This document shows, one piece after another, positions 44,949 through 54,828 of a DNA stretch of 64,000 bases. The stretch comes from Adiantum capillus-veneris (lineage: Eukaryota > Streptophyta > Polypodiopsida > Polypodiales > Pteridaceae). Position 1 is the stretch's first letter, and every line of letters begins with the position of its first letter. The position numbers were made by a program, and so were the translations under genes. The stretch is taken from contig CM043960.1 of assembly GCA_014529385.2 (NCBI GenBank), positions 30,939,396 through 31,003,395 on the forward strand, in the 5' to 3' direction. The notes below the pieces were generated by a model. That model was not told the origin of the DNA, did not search any database, and was given only the letters and a program-made list of their open reading frames with translations.

Positions 44949-45420
44949 CCATGCTACTCTATGGGCTTATCAAGTTTCATTCAAAACAACTTTAAATGCT
45001 ACACTCTTTAACCTTGTTTATGGTCTTAATATCATACTTCGAATAGAATTTCTATTGCTGACATTAAGGGTAGCACAGAATCTTGAGTGGACTGGACATG
45101 AATTGTCAGAAAGACTTGAAGATTTGGAATAGCTAGATTATCAAAGGCTAATTGCTCTAGCTCACATCTATGCACAAAAGCGAAAACAAAAACAGTTTTT
45201 TGATTCCCACTTAATCACAAAAATCTTCAAGAAAGGGGACTTAGTTTTAGTCTATTACCTTAAGCAACACATTCCCAAGTTTAAGAAAAAGGAAAATGGA
45301 CCGTTTATCATTGAAGATGTATCTCCAAGTGAACCAGTAAAATTGTCCACCCTAGATAGTGAACCAATCGCTAATTGGATTAGTGGATGTCGTTTAAAGA
45401 AATACAATTTACCGCTAACC
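44949..45420 (+). pseudogene. pol: Integrase C-terminal part with GPY/F-type module (element B)
   Basis: The integrase resumes after the Copia element (LHATLWAYQVSFKTTLNAT). A helical segment and the GPY/F-like block (FKKGDLVLVYYLKQH, NGPFIIEDV) follow. A stop (TAG at 45130-45132) and local changes break it. It matches 20875-21345 of copy A. Confidence 0.7.
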
Positions 45421-45942
45421 AATGAATTGCTAGAAAGAATGCATGCAGCCAAGCAAAGAAAGATCAAACGACAGGAGGTTATTGATGAAGCCCAAGAGGT
45501 AGCTCGACTTAGGGTACTCAAACATAAAGCTGCTCTAAAGAATCACCAGATACCGATTTCCATCAACACTCTGGAAATAGATAACCGACAATGGGAATTA
45601 CCGAAAGACGCAGTTTCAACAGATGATGACTGGTTAGACGGAATGGACCTGTGCATCAAAGTACAACTCAACAATCATAGCACCAATGCTTTGGTCGACA
45701 CAGGAGCTAGAGTAAATGCAGTAAGTTATTCCATGTAGAAAAAGGCAACAAGTGAATCATTGACAATAGGAATAGCGACAATCAAAGGATGCAACAAGAA
45801 CCCAACTCCAACATTGGGAGTAGTCAACTTGAACGTGATAGTACATGGATTTTCATGTCCTCATCAGTTTGTATGCTTACCAGATGAACACATGAATGAG
45901 ATGATGATTCTTGGAATTCCATGGTTAGATGCGAGTTGTTAG
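45421..45942 (+). pseudogene. Second aspartic protease-like domain after integrase (element B)
   Basis: The active site ALVDTGARVNAVSY has a canonical D-T-G (Asp at 45697). The C-terminal signature MILGIPWL is present near 45903. One stop (TAG at 45736-45738) lies between, in the same frame. The chain runs on from the integrase C-terminus through helical ERMHAAKQRKIKRQ. Retropepsins need this D-T/S-G-A and a late ILGxxWL strand, and both are here. The domain is cut by the deletion to the LTR. Confidence 0.75.
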
Positions 45943-46083
45943 TTGTTTTCCAAGAGATTGACAACCTCTTGTAGCCTCTATGCACTAGTCGAGTCAGCTT
46001 CGTCCCATGGATTGACAATTTAATCGTGGTTCTCGCTAATACTGCAATAAGATAGGATGGTGAAGTTAGACATGCGTCCCACA
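45923..46083 (+). repeat. 3' LTR remnant of element B (last 161 bp)
   Basis: TTAGATGCGAGTTGTTAG to GTCCCACA matches the last part of the 5' LTRs. It independently confirms the LTR 3' end. It starts abruptly inside the second protease, at a deletion join. Confidence 0.85.
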
Positions 46084-46097
46084 AAAACTCAAAAAGG

Positions 46098-46138
<41 letters not shown>

Positions 46139-46215
46139 ATTTGTGTGTCACCAGGGGAATCCAAGGGGAGGAGGCGACTAAAATCTCAAAATAAAATTCT
46201 TTCTTTATCCCTTCT

Positions 46216-46266
<51 letters not shown>

Positions 46267-46512
46267 CCCCCCCCCCCCCCCCCCCCTGTGCAGCATTTTT
46301 TGACATAATAGACAATAGTTCACTCTTTTGATCATAACTTCTTCATCCGAAATCCAATTTGGGTGATCTATAGCCTCAATCGAAGAGCACAATGCCCTCT
46401 ATGCATTGATGGAAAGATAAAAAAATTTAGAGTTATGGAAGGCATTTTGTAGCAGCATTTCTGAAGTGAGCAGGTTTAGAAAAGTTGACTCTCTTCTCTT
46501 ATTTTACATACA
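46084..46512 (+). other. LINE copy 1 5' UTR
   Basis: (CT)n, one GGGGAATCCAAGGGG monomer near 46152, a second (CT)n, then C22 (46266-46287). After that 225 bp of unique UTR (from TGTGCAGC) match 62263-62491. It probably holds the internal promoter of the LINE. Confidence 0.75.
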
Positions 46513-47390
46513 ATGTCTTTCGACACTCGCAAGGGTTCTTCTTCTTCAAAAAGGTCCACAAACATTGTGGAAAATGATCCAAAATATCCTTACAGCAACA
46601 AAACCACACAACCAACAACACCAGAAACCATGATCATGGCATACTTGATATCGTTGCAAGAGACCGTAAACAAACAAGGTGAAGACTTACGGGCACTTGC
46701 AATGGAGAATGGCACACTAAGGGTACTTGTGGTTGAGAATGAGAATCTCAAGAGGACACTTGAGATGGTAAAAATACGTTTGATGCAACTTGAAGAGGAA
46801 GTCAAGGAATGTAAACGCTTGGACGTGAATGCTTTGAAGGAGCGCATGAGCAAAGTAGAGAATGACCATGTATTGAAAGAGGAGAAAATTGACACCATGA
46901 GTTGGGATGTATGCAACATGAAAAATGTATGCAGAAACAAGTCTTGGGCTGATGTATGTGGTAACAATGTGGTTCATAATTACTCACTCATGCAAGCTAT
47001 GGTTTAAACAAAGAATGTTGAAAATGTGGATGTGGATGAGTTGAAGGAATAGGAGCGACATTCCAAGAACATTATTATTCGTGGAATTACTGAAGAGAAG
47101 TTAGAGACACCTCCTTCTCTTGCCATTATTATCAAAGAGTTTTACTCACTTTGGCATGTCCAGAGTTATGGACTATGGAGCACATAGAGGTGGGGAGAAC
47201 AGCCAATTGTATGCACCATGCTGGATGAGATCAAACAAAAGATTATCCTTGATAATAGTTGGATCTATTTGAGGGATACAAATTGTTTTGTATTTGAAGA
47301 TTGCATTATTAAGCAACAAAATATGCGTCACAAGGCATATGAAGAAAAGAATAAGAAAAACAAGGAGATTTCTCACGAATAAAATGTTCC
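46513..47390 (+). pseudogene. LINE ORF1: coiled coil plus RRM-like domain (copy 1)
   Basis: ATG at 46513 opens 164 residues. A Ser/Thr-rich N-terminus comes first, then a coiled coil (about residues 45-135) with LRVLVVENENLKRTLEM and ALKERMSKVEN. It ends with a TAA at 47005-47007 that copy 2 shares. Beyond it the same frame continues as SKNIIIRGITEEKLE, like the RRM-type part of L1 ORF1 proteins. The later half is better seen in copy 2. ORF1 proteins bind LINE RNA as trimers through the coiled coil. Confidence 0.7.
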
Positions 47391-47427
47391 CGAGGAGGAG
47401 GCAAGTCCCTCTAGAAAATAGGGATGC

Positions 47428-50400
47428 GTGACCTATGAGACCGAGTTACAATTGAAAATATGCTTTTGGAATTGTAATGGATATCCATGGAATGCGGGGG
47501 TTGGCATTGATGAACTAACAAGCAAAGTCGATGTTGTACTTCTTGTTGGAACTTGGGAGCATGATACACAAAGGATTAACGGCTTGGAGGATTACAATGT
47601 ACAATCATTGAGGTGGTCAAAGAACCTCAAGCAACAAAGAGGGCAAGGAGGGATATCATGTATGGTTAAGAAAGGAATGGAAAATTTGTATCAATTGTGA
47701 AAGATGACAAGTCGAAATGTTATGTATGGCTGAAAATTATGACACCAAAAAGAGCACACATTTTTGTTGCGGTTTGCTACATTCTTCATCATGATTCCCC
47801 CTTCTATGCTTGTATGGATAGAGATCATTCATTTTTTGATTTAGAAGAGGACATTACTCATTTCAAAGGCAAAGGTGATGTTATTGTATTTGGGGACATG
47901 AATGCTCGCACAAAAACATTGCAACATGATACTCAATAATTTGATATGCCATACATTTTAAAGGAGTTGGAGGAAGTCCACTTGTATGATCGTACTTCAA
48001 TGGATGAGAAAGAACCGGATCACTATGGATAGTTACTTTTATACATATGTGATAGCACGGGTATGCTCATTGCCGATGGTGTATCTTTGTGGAGTGCAAG
48101 CAATGGATCTACATGTAGAAAACATAATGGGAATAATGTGATTGACTATATTCTACTCTTCAAAGCCATCATGTATCGCATAAAGCGTTTTATGTTTGGC
48201 CAATGGACTCTGAAATCATACCATTCTGACCTTATGTATGACCTTTCATGTGGAGAAGCAAGTAAGCATGATAATCTCAGCCAAAGGAAAGAGGAGTTAT
48301 CACTCTATATGGATTTCAAACGGGCACCAATGTATATTGAAAAGGTTGAGCAAAAGTTATGGATGGCAAAGCTTCAAAAGGATGCAACATTGCAAACTAA
48401 ATGGGAAGCTTTCAAGACTGTTATTTGCACTTTTTCCAAAGACTACTTTTCCATAAAACATCTCCATGGTATCAACAAAGATAGATCATGCAAAAAGTGG
48501 TTTGATAAAGAATGTCTAGATGCTAGAAAGTCCTTGATAAAGCTTGATGCAACTATGGACAAAGACAACTATCAAACTCATTTGCATACATACAAGGCAT
48601 TGATTCAAAAGATAAGAAGAAGATGGGAAGTAAAGCAACAAATTTCTCAAGTCCAAGAAAAGGCACATACATGTGGAAGATTTTGAAAAACTTGAGGGGC
48701 AAGCGGGTTGAGAATTTTGGTAACTTGAGTCTTGTGGATATGTACACACATTGTAGGCAATTAAAGAAGCAAGCAAATGCTGAAAAAATACCATTTTATG
48801 GTTCACTCCCATGTATGCCCTCTTTTTCCACTATCGAGGATGTATGCGGTGGGGCTTGAAAAGTTCGTCACTCACAAAGCGGGAGATCTTCAAGGTATCA
48901 AGCCCGAGATGATCAAATGGATGGGAGATTTTACCCATGAGTGGATGTGCGATATGTTCAACCTTGCACTTCAACATGTTATGCCTTATGATTGGAGTAC
49001 TAATTGGGTTAAGCCTTTGCATAAAGGAGGGGATTTAAAGAATGTAAACAACTACAGGACTATAATGATCGTGTCTCTTATGGCAAATTTGTTTGATGGA
49101 GATGAAATTGAGTGATTGGGATGAAAAGAATGACAAGCGTGCAAAAGGACAAGCGGGTTTTTGCCGATGCCATAGCATCGTTGATCACTTGTCACTCTCG
49201 GTGTTCTCATGGAGGAAAGGAGGTTGAAAGACAAGCAATTTTATTGTTGTTTTGTGGACTTTAAGAAAGCCTTTGATATGATTCCACGTAACAATTTGTG
49301 TAAAAGGATGGAAGAACTCCAAGTACCAAATGATTTTATGCTTGCGGTTTCTCGAATCTATGAGAAGGTGCTTTGTCAATTGCGCATGGGAAGAGAAATT
49401 TCAAAAAAAATTGTAAGCACTATTGGGGTTAAACAAGGATGTCCGTTGTCACCAACTCTCTTTGGTCTATGCATTGTTTGATTGGAACAAATGGTTCTTG
49501 AATTTATGCAAGGAGAAGGAATTGAAGAGATCACTATTTGCAATGCGGTAATCATGCTTTTGTTGTATGCGGATGATGTAGTGCTTTTAGTACACACTTT
49601 ATAAGATGCACAAAATCTTATGGTTGTCCTTGATACCTTTTGCTTGCATAGTGGACTGATTCTGAATGAATCCAAAACAAAGGTGATGCTTGTGAAAACC
49701 AACCATAAGGAGAAGCCATGCATTGTGTCAATAATGACCCACTTGAAGTTGTTGAGAGATTTAAGTACCTTGGCCTTGAGATTCCATCCAATCACAAGTG
49801 GCATGAATGTGCTATGTGTCATTTGGAAGCGGAAAAAAGAGCATATTATGCATTTGAGAACATGTGTAATGCGGGAAACATAAAGTGTTGGGTTCTCAAG
49901 GAGTACCTTTTTGATGCATGGGTGACATTGGTTCTTCTTTATGAAGTTAAAGTGTGGAGCAAGAGCACCTCAAAGTCTACTTGGAAAGAGTTTGAGAATG
50001 TCCAAAAAGCGGTTTCTTACAAGCTTTATCCAAGTTAAGACACAAACTCCATATATGCTCCTACTTGTTGAGTCGGGATCTCTTCCAATTGAGGTTATGG
50101 GCATGGAAAGGGTTGTGGAGTACATGATAAAGATGCGTCAAAACCCCTAATGTCGACTTCCTACAATTGCATGGGAAGCAAGCAAAAAAGTTCAAAAGAT
50201 TCATAAAAGCAAGATCTTGAACATGGGATGGATGCAAGACATAAAGAAGTTGTTTGGGAGATGGGATGCATTCCACTTGCTACATGATGCTTCAATTCAC
50301 TCCCAAGTGAATGAACCTTTTCAACAACACCAATGTATTACGGCTTGGGAGAAATCTGGTGGGTCACGCTTCATACATTACACCACCCATATTTCCCCCA

Positions 50401-50429
50401 ACTACAAAACCATTTTCTTTCGTGAATGT
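47428..50429 (+). pseudogene. LINE ORF2: endonuclease and reverse transcriptase (copy 1)
   Basis: The AP-type endonuclease runs from ICFWNCNGYPW (47458) through VVLLVGTWEHD, VFGDMNART (about 47888) and NVIDYILLFK/YHSDLMYDL (48130-48240). The RT has YCCFVDFKKAFDMIP (49245, catalytic Asp), GVKQGCPLSPTLFG and LLLYADDVVLL (YADD near 49568). A thumb and a C-terminal region follow, with YLGLEIPSN. Frameshifts near 47690 and 49720 and several stops inactivate it. The clade is not certain; endonuclease type and ORF1 fit the L1-like group. Confidence 0.85.
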
Positions 50430-51320
50430 TGACCGCTGGGTCAATAACACAACATAACTCAAGTTTCGTACCAAAGTCTTATCTTTTGTGAGTTATGAAA
50501 TGCTGCGGATTATGGCTATAAACGTCATTTGCAATGAGTAGTTATTCTAGTTTCAGAAGCCGGGGTGCAATGGCACTTCCAAATTGTAAATACAAAGCCA
50601 TTTGACCCTTTCAACCCCATTTTTGGTTAAACCTAAGGTAGCCTTAGTATATAAGGTACCTAGGTAATTTTGTAAAAAAAGACTTTTATCATAATAAAAA
50701 ACTTAGCGCTGTCGTCTACTGTGTGTGAGAGAGAAAGAGAGTGAGCGTGAGCTTTATCCTCTAGCTACGCCCGGCTCGCTCAACACATTGGAAATCCGAC
50801 TGCACCATTGCTGTAGGCTCGAGGAGAGCTATACGACAACGCCAAGCATTCCACGCGAGACGAAGCGCACACGTCGACGCATCTACGAGCTATTTGTGGT
50901 CGTAAGTGTATCAAACGATGTCTATTTTCTGCGTGCTAGTAGTCTATAGAATCGTGGCAACATAAGCTACGCATAGGTACTCATAAATTTCAGTTTCGAG
51001 CACTTTAAAATTTTGCTATGTCAGCCTACGCGTTTTCCGCAGATGGGTTTAGAGTGAGGGTTTTGAGTGTAGAAGCGTAGGGACAGGTGTATCCTAGTGA
51101 GGGGATGGTGTTCCTTAAGTTTCGTACGAATCTAGCATGATTAGGTGAGTTACCTTCCGTATGTGTGTATGTGGCCAGGTGGTGTAGTTGAGAGCAGTGA
51201 GGTTCTTGATTGTGGTATAGTTGGCCTTCCAGAGTGTTGTATGTGTAGGATGGTCTCAGCCTGACAAGCTAAAGAGATTTCCTCCGTGTGCCTATCGGGT
51301 CATCTGTGTCCTCGATTGAC
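50427..51320 (+). repeat. 5' LTR of element D
   Basis: It begins TGTTGACCGCTGGGTCAA, in which TTGACC and GGTCAA form a hairpin. It aligns with 59566-60460 up to CTCGATTGAC. No CA end and no clear primer site follow, so the 3' limit is the point of last similarity, not a proven boundary. A half-palindrome CCTACGCGT lies at 51025-51033. Confidence 0.8.
50648..50655 (+). promoter_or_regulatory. TATA-like box in element D LTR
   Basis: TATATAAG in the context CCTTAGTATATAAGGTACC is identical in the 3' LTR near 59787. Confidence 0.6.
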
Positions 51321-51564
51321 CAAAACCATAATATGGCTGCATGAACATGTCTTGAATGATATATTGAGTGACTGCAAGGGGTTTCACCTCATTTGGGTGA
51401 GAAAATTGGGTTCAAAGCGGACTTTAGCACTTTTGACTGAAAAAAAGGGCAAGAACAGTTAAAATTTGGGACTTTTTAAATCCAAACCAAAATCTAAGCA
51501 TACCACTAGGTTACTGACATCAAGGGGAAGCTGTGGCTCAAGTTTGGGGCAATTCTAAGCACTT

Positions 51565-51588
51565 AGACATCCTACGCGTAGGATGTCT
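51565..51588. repeat. Element D palindrome 1
   Basis: Perfect 24-bp inverted repeat, arm AGACATCCTACG. Confidence 0.9.
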
Positions 51589-51693
51589 TCACCATGATTT
51601 AGCACTCCAAATCAACCTCTGAGCATACCACAGTGATTAGCACCTTAAGGAGAGTGTGTGGTTCAAATTTGGGGCAATTCTGATGAGTTAGAA

Positions 51694-51709
51694 ATCCTAC
51701 GCGTAGGAT
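51694..51709. repeat. Element D palindrome 2
   Basis: ATCCTACGCGTAGGAT, perfect 16 bp. Confidence 0.9.
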
Positions 51710-51975
51710 GTCTAAGGCATGATTTAGAGGCCAAATTCAAACTGTGGACATAACAGGGTGTTGTATAGCCTTAGGCAAGCCTCCTAGGCAAATTTGGTCC
51801 AATTTGGAGTTGATTTGACTAGTGAATTCATCAGAACGGACATCAGGCTTTTGGAACAGATTCTTGATCATTTGACCAACCTATAGGTGACAGAATCAAA
51901 AAGTAAAAATAGTTGTGAGCTTAGCACATCAAGGGGAAGCTACAGTGCAAGTTTGATCTGAAACAAAGTAAAAAT

Positions 51976-51995
51976 ACATCCTACGCGTAGGATGT
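51976..51995. repeat. Element D palindrome 3
   Basis: Perfect 20-bp inverted repeat, arm ACATCCTACG. Confidence 0.9.
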
Positions 51996-52278
51996 CTCTA
52001 GGGTCATAAAGTGGTCAAAATTCTACTTTGGCCATATAAAGAGGTTCCCAGTGTCTCAAGGATTCCATAACTTTTTGCAAAAGTGAATTTGGACCTTGTT
52101 TGGCCTATTTACCAAGCAAAGACAAGAATTGTCAGACATCCTACTCTTGGAGTGCACTAGAAGCTTATACAGCCCAAATCTTGACCTATTGGCATCCAAA
52201 TTCAATTTTGAGTATACCATTGGGTTGCTGAGCACTAGGAGAATCTTGGGATCAAGTTTGGACAAAATCTCAGCAGTT

Positions 52279-52302
52279 AGACATCCTACGCGTAGGATGT
52301 CT
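52279..52302. repeat. Element D palindrome 4
   Basis: Perfect 24-bp inverted repeat, arm AGACATCCTACG. Confidence 0.9.
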
Positions 52303-52403
52303 CTAGCTTGATTTAGGACTCCAAACCAACCTATGAGCACACCACTGTGATCAGCACATTAAGGAGAAGCTGGGGTGAAAATTTCAAGTCATTCTGAGCA
52401 AAA

Positions 52404-52428
52404 AGACATCCTACACATAGGATTGTCT
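52404..52428. repeat. Element D palindrome 5, degenerate
   Basis: AGACATCCTACACATAGG and a shifted right arm; CpG sites have decayed to CA. Confidence 0.75.
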
Positions 52429-52528
52429 CAAGGCCATTTTTAGGTCCAAATGAAATTCGGAGCATACCATTGTGTTGCTGGACTCAAGGGGAGTCTCTGG
52501 ACCAAACTTTGTTAAATTCTGAGCATAT

Positions 52529-52552
52529 AGACATCCTACACGTAAGATGTCT
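52529..52552. repeat. Element D palindrome 6, degenerate
   Basis: Arm AGACATCCTACA with core CACG and right arm TAAGATGTCT. Confidence 0.8.
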
Positions 52553-52918
52553 TCAGGCCAGTTTTAGGGTCCAACTATAATTTTGACCATACAGAAGTGT
52601 TCACAGTGTCACAGAGATCCCAAATCTTCTTTTAAAATTGAATTTGGACTCATTTTGACCGGTCTAAACTGCATTTCACTATTCTGGCCATAACTGTTAC
52701 AAACGGTATCGGATCGAAAAAGTTTTTATATCAAAACGTAGCTTGAGGGCCTCAAAATACATCCACAAGTTAGGGGTGTCTAAAAGCGACAATTTGCGAG
52801 AATTGTGACAAAACGGTTGCGGTTTTGGACATAGTTTCGACTTTTCCCTAACCAAAGCACTTGAACACAATGGACTAAGTCTACTTGAACCAAGCAAAAG
52901 CTCTTAAGCCCAGAAATC

Positions 52919-54760
52919 ATGTCTACCCTAGATTCAAACGCAGCTTACACAAGCTTGGAGATCCCGACGATAGAGGAATATCCTCCCACAATGGATCTTC
53001 CAAACTTGCAATTGATAAAGATCCATCTTGTTGAGAGAGTTTGGATGATTGGTCATGAGAGTGAAGGACTATATAGATACATTGACGACAATGAGGTCAA
53101 TCTTTATAGGTGCTCAGATCCATACCTAGAAGAGATAACATATTACAAGCTCTTATATGTCTACATATACGGAGTCGACTATGTCAATGGAAATCTATAG
53201 TTGTCGACAAGTATGGACGAGAATACGGAGTTGTAGAAAGCACAAATCCACAGACTGTACTAGAAATAGGTGGATATTTGATCAATGAAGGACCGCAAAT
53301 GCCTCCACCAAACACGATAATTCCTATAGGAATTCCAAGAAGAGAGCCACCAGGATTCCCTTCAAGAGCGATAACGAGAGAAGGATTGGGAGAGTCTATG
53401 GTTAGAGACTTGTAGACAATCGACGAGTTAGACCATCCCAAGTCCAGAAATGGGTAAACATAAAATACTCCAGAGATAAAGATCCGAGAGATCACGTAAC
53501 GGCTTTTAGAAGAGTGATTAAAGCAGAGGAAGTTTGAGATTTTTCGACACAGTTTGCAGGATTTGGATTGACTCTAGAAGATGATGCAGCTACATGGTTC
53601 GACTCGGTGGAAAAATGGGATTTTGAGACCCTAGATGAGTTGTTTGAGGATTTTATTGAAGAATTCTTGCCAAAAGGCATTGCTCACAACACGGTCTTGC
53701 AAATCCATAGATTCAAACAGAAAGAGGATGAATTAGTACGCAAAGCATCATTACGGCTCAAGAGATATGTTAAGCTGTGTTCGAGAGCGGAGTTACCTAC
53801 GCAAGCACGATTGATGCTGATCTTTATCCAGGGAATGAGACATGCAGGCCTTTAGAAGGATCTGCATATGATAAGGAGGATGACGCTAAACGAGTTGATC
53901 AAAGAAGATCTTTATCTAGTGGATAATTGTGAGGCATACAAAGAAAAGGACTTAAAGAGTCAAGGAGATGACACATCCTCTCAGCACAGTGTTTCACAGA
54001 TAAGTGAGTCCATTGCCAAGCCAACGGCACCTATTGATCAAGAAAAGCTTATCGACGACTTGGTCAAGGGGTTGATTCCTCTTGTAAGGTCTGATTCGGG
54101 AGAGCCGAAAAGGTGTGAAATTGAGAGAAAATGGACGAACCATAATGGGAGGAAGAGTGCTATTATAGCATGGAAAATGCTAGGGAGAGGTATGTACAAC
54201 CTGTTCCAGAAGCACCTACTCCACCTACATACATTACGGGGAATGCGCCAGGACCAGTAGGAGTTTTAAGGCCACAGCTTGTCTTAGGACAACAACCTCC
54301 GCTGCCAGGTGCTAGAATGCAGGTAGACATGAGATACATGCCAATGATGGAAGCATCAAATAAACCAATGCCAATACCCGCTACAATGTGGTATAGCAAC
54401 CAAAGTGACTACTACCCTTCGAAGCAACAAAATGTGAGAGAAACACATGGAGTGGTGAGGCCGGTACAACCTCCACCTCCTGGGTTTTAGTCAAAAGAAA
54501 GAAGGTATGAAATGGACGTAAGGACATTGCGATTCATTGCAAATAGCAGCTTATCTAGGTCAAAGCTTGCTTATAGCCAAGAGGAAATGCTAAAAGAATC
54601 TACTCAACCAGAGACAGATTGTCACAAAAGTCGTGACAACCACTTGGTCAAACAATGTCCTCATACGGAGTCACTGAAGTAAATGCCTATTGTCTTGAGT
54701 GTGGCATCACTCACTTGATCCCCGATTGCCCAAAAAACCCAAACCAAATCAGGAAAATCA
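52919..54760 (+). pseudogene. gag: gag (element D)
   Basis: ATG at 52919 starts a frame of 93 codons, then the reading moves between frames. The Gag core is clear near 53555-53790: FGLTLEDDAATWFDSVEKWD, then ELFEDFIEEFLPKG and RLKRYVKLC. A Pro-rich linker (54170-54490) follows. Two zinc knuckles are near 54634 (CHKSRDNHLVKQC, one Cys changed to Ser) and 54690 (CLECGITHLIPDC, intact). Stops at 53198, 53853 and 54487 and at least three frame changes inactivate it. Confidence 0.75.
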
Positions 54761-54828
54761 CGAAAAATGTATTAGGGATTGTTTAGCTACCTAGTAGCTC
54801 AGAAAATGAAAATGTCGTACCAATTCAA

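Larger units (their letters stand above)
29334..46083 (+). mobile_element. Giant Ty3-type LTR retrotransposon, copy B (nested, 3'-deleted)
   Basis: It has a full 5' LTR, PBS, palindromic leader, gag, protease, RT, RNase H, doubled zinc module, integrase and second protease, in the same order as copy A. A Copia element splits the integrase. At 45922/45923 the second protease is joined directly to the last 161 bp of the LTR. The W-P-K tail, second leader, ORF3, PPT and most of the 3' LTR are therefore gone. Flanking 5-mers (AATCA, AAAAC) do not match. Confidence 0.85.
46084..50426 (+). mobile_element. LINE (non-LTR retrotransposon), copy 1
   Basis: A CT-rich 5' region with one monomer, a 22-base C run, a 5' UTR, ORF1 (coiled coil plus RRM-like) and ORF2 (endonuclease, RT). 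It is almost full length, but every frame is broken. The 5' side abuts the LTR end of element B and the 3' side abuts the LTR of element D. No poly-A tail is visible before that LTR. Confidence 0.85.
51321..52918 (+). repeat. Leader of element D with ACGCGT palindrome array
   Basis: This noncoding leader has at least six palindromes with core ATCCTACGCGTAGGAT, at centres about 51576, 51701, 51985, 52290, 52416 and 52540, and a half-site near 52140. Spacing is mostly 124-160 bp, with one gap of 284. Surrounding text repeats as diverged units (CACTGTGATYAGCAC, AAGGGGAAGCT, GGTCCAAAT). The plan matches the A/B leaders, but the palindrome sequence differs. Confidence 0.85.
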
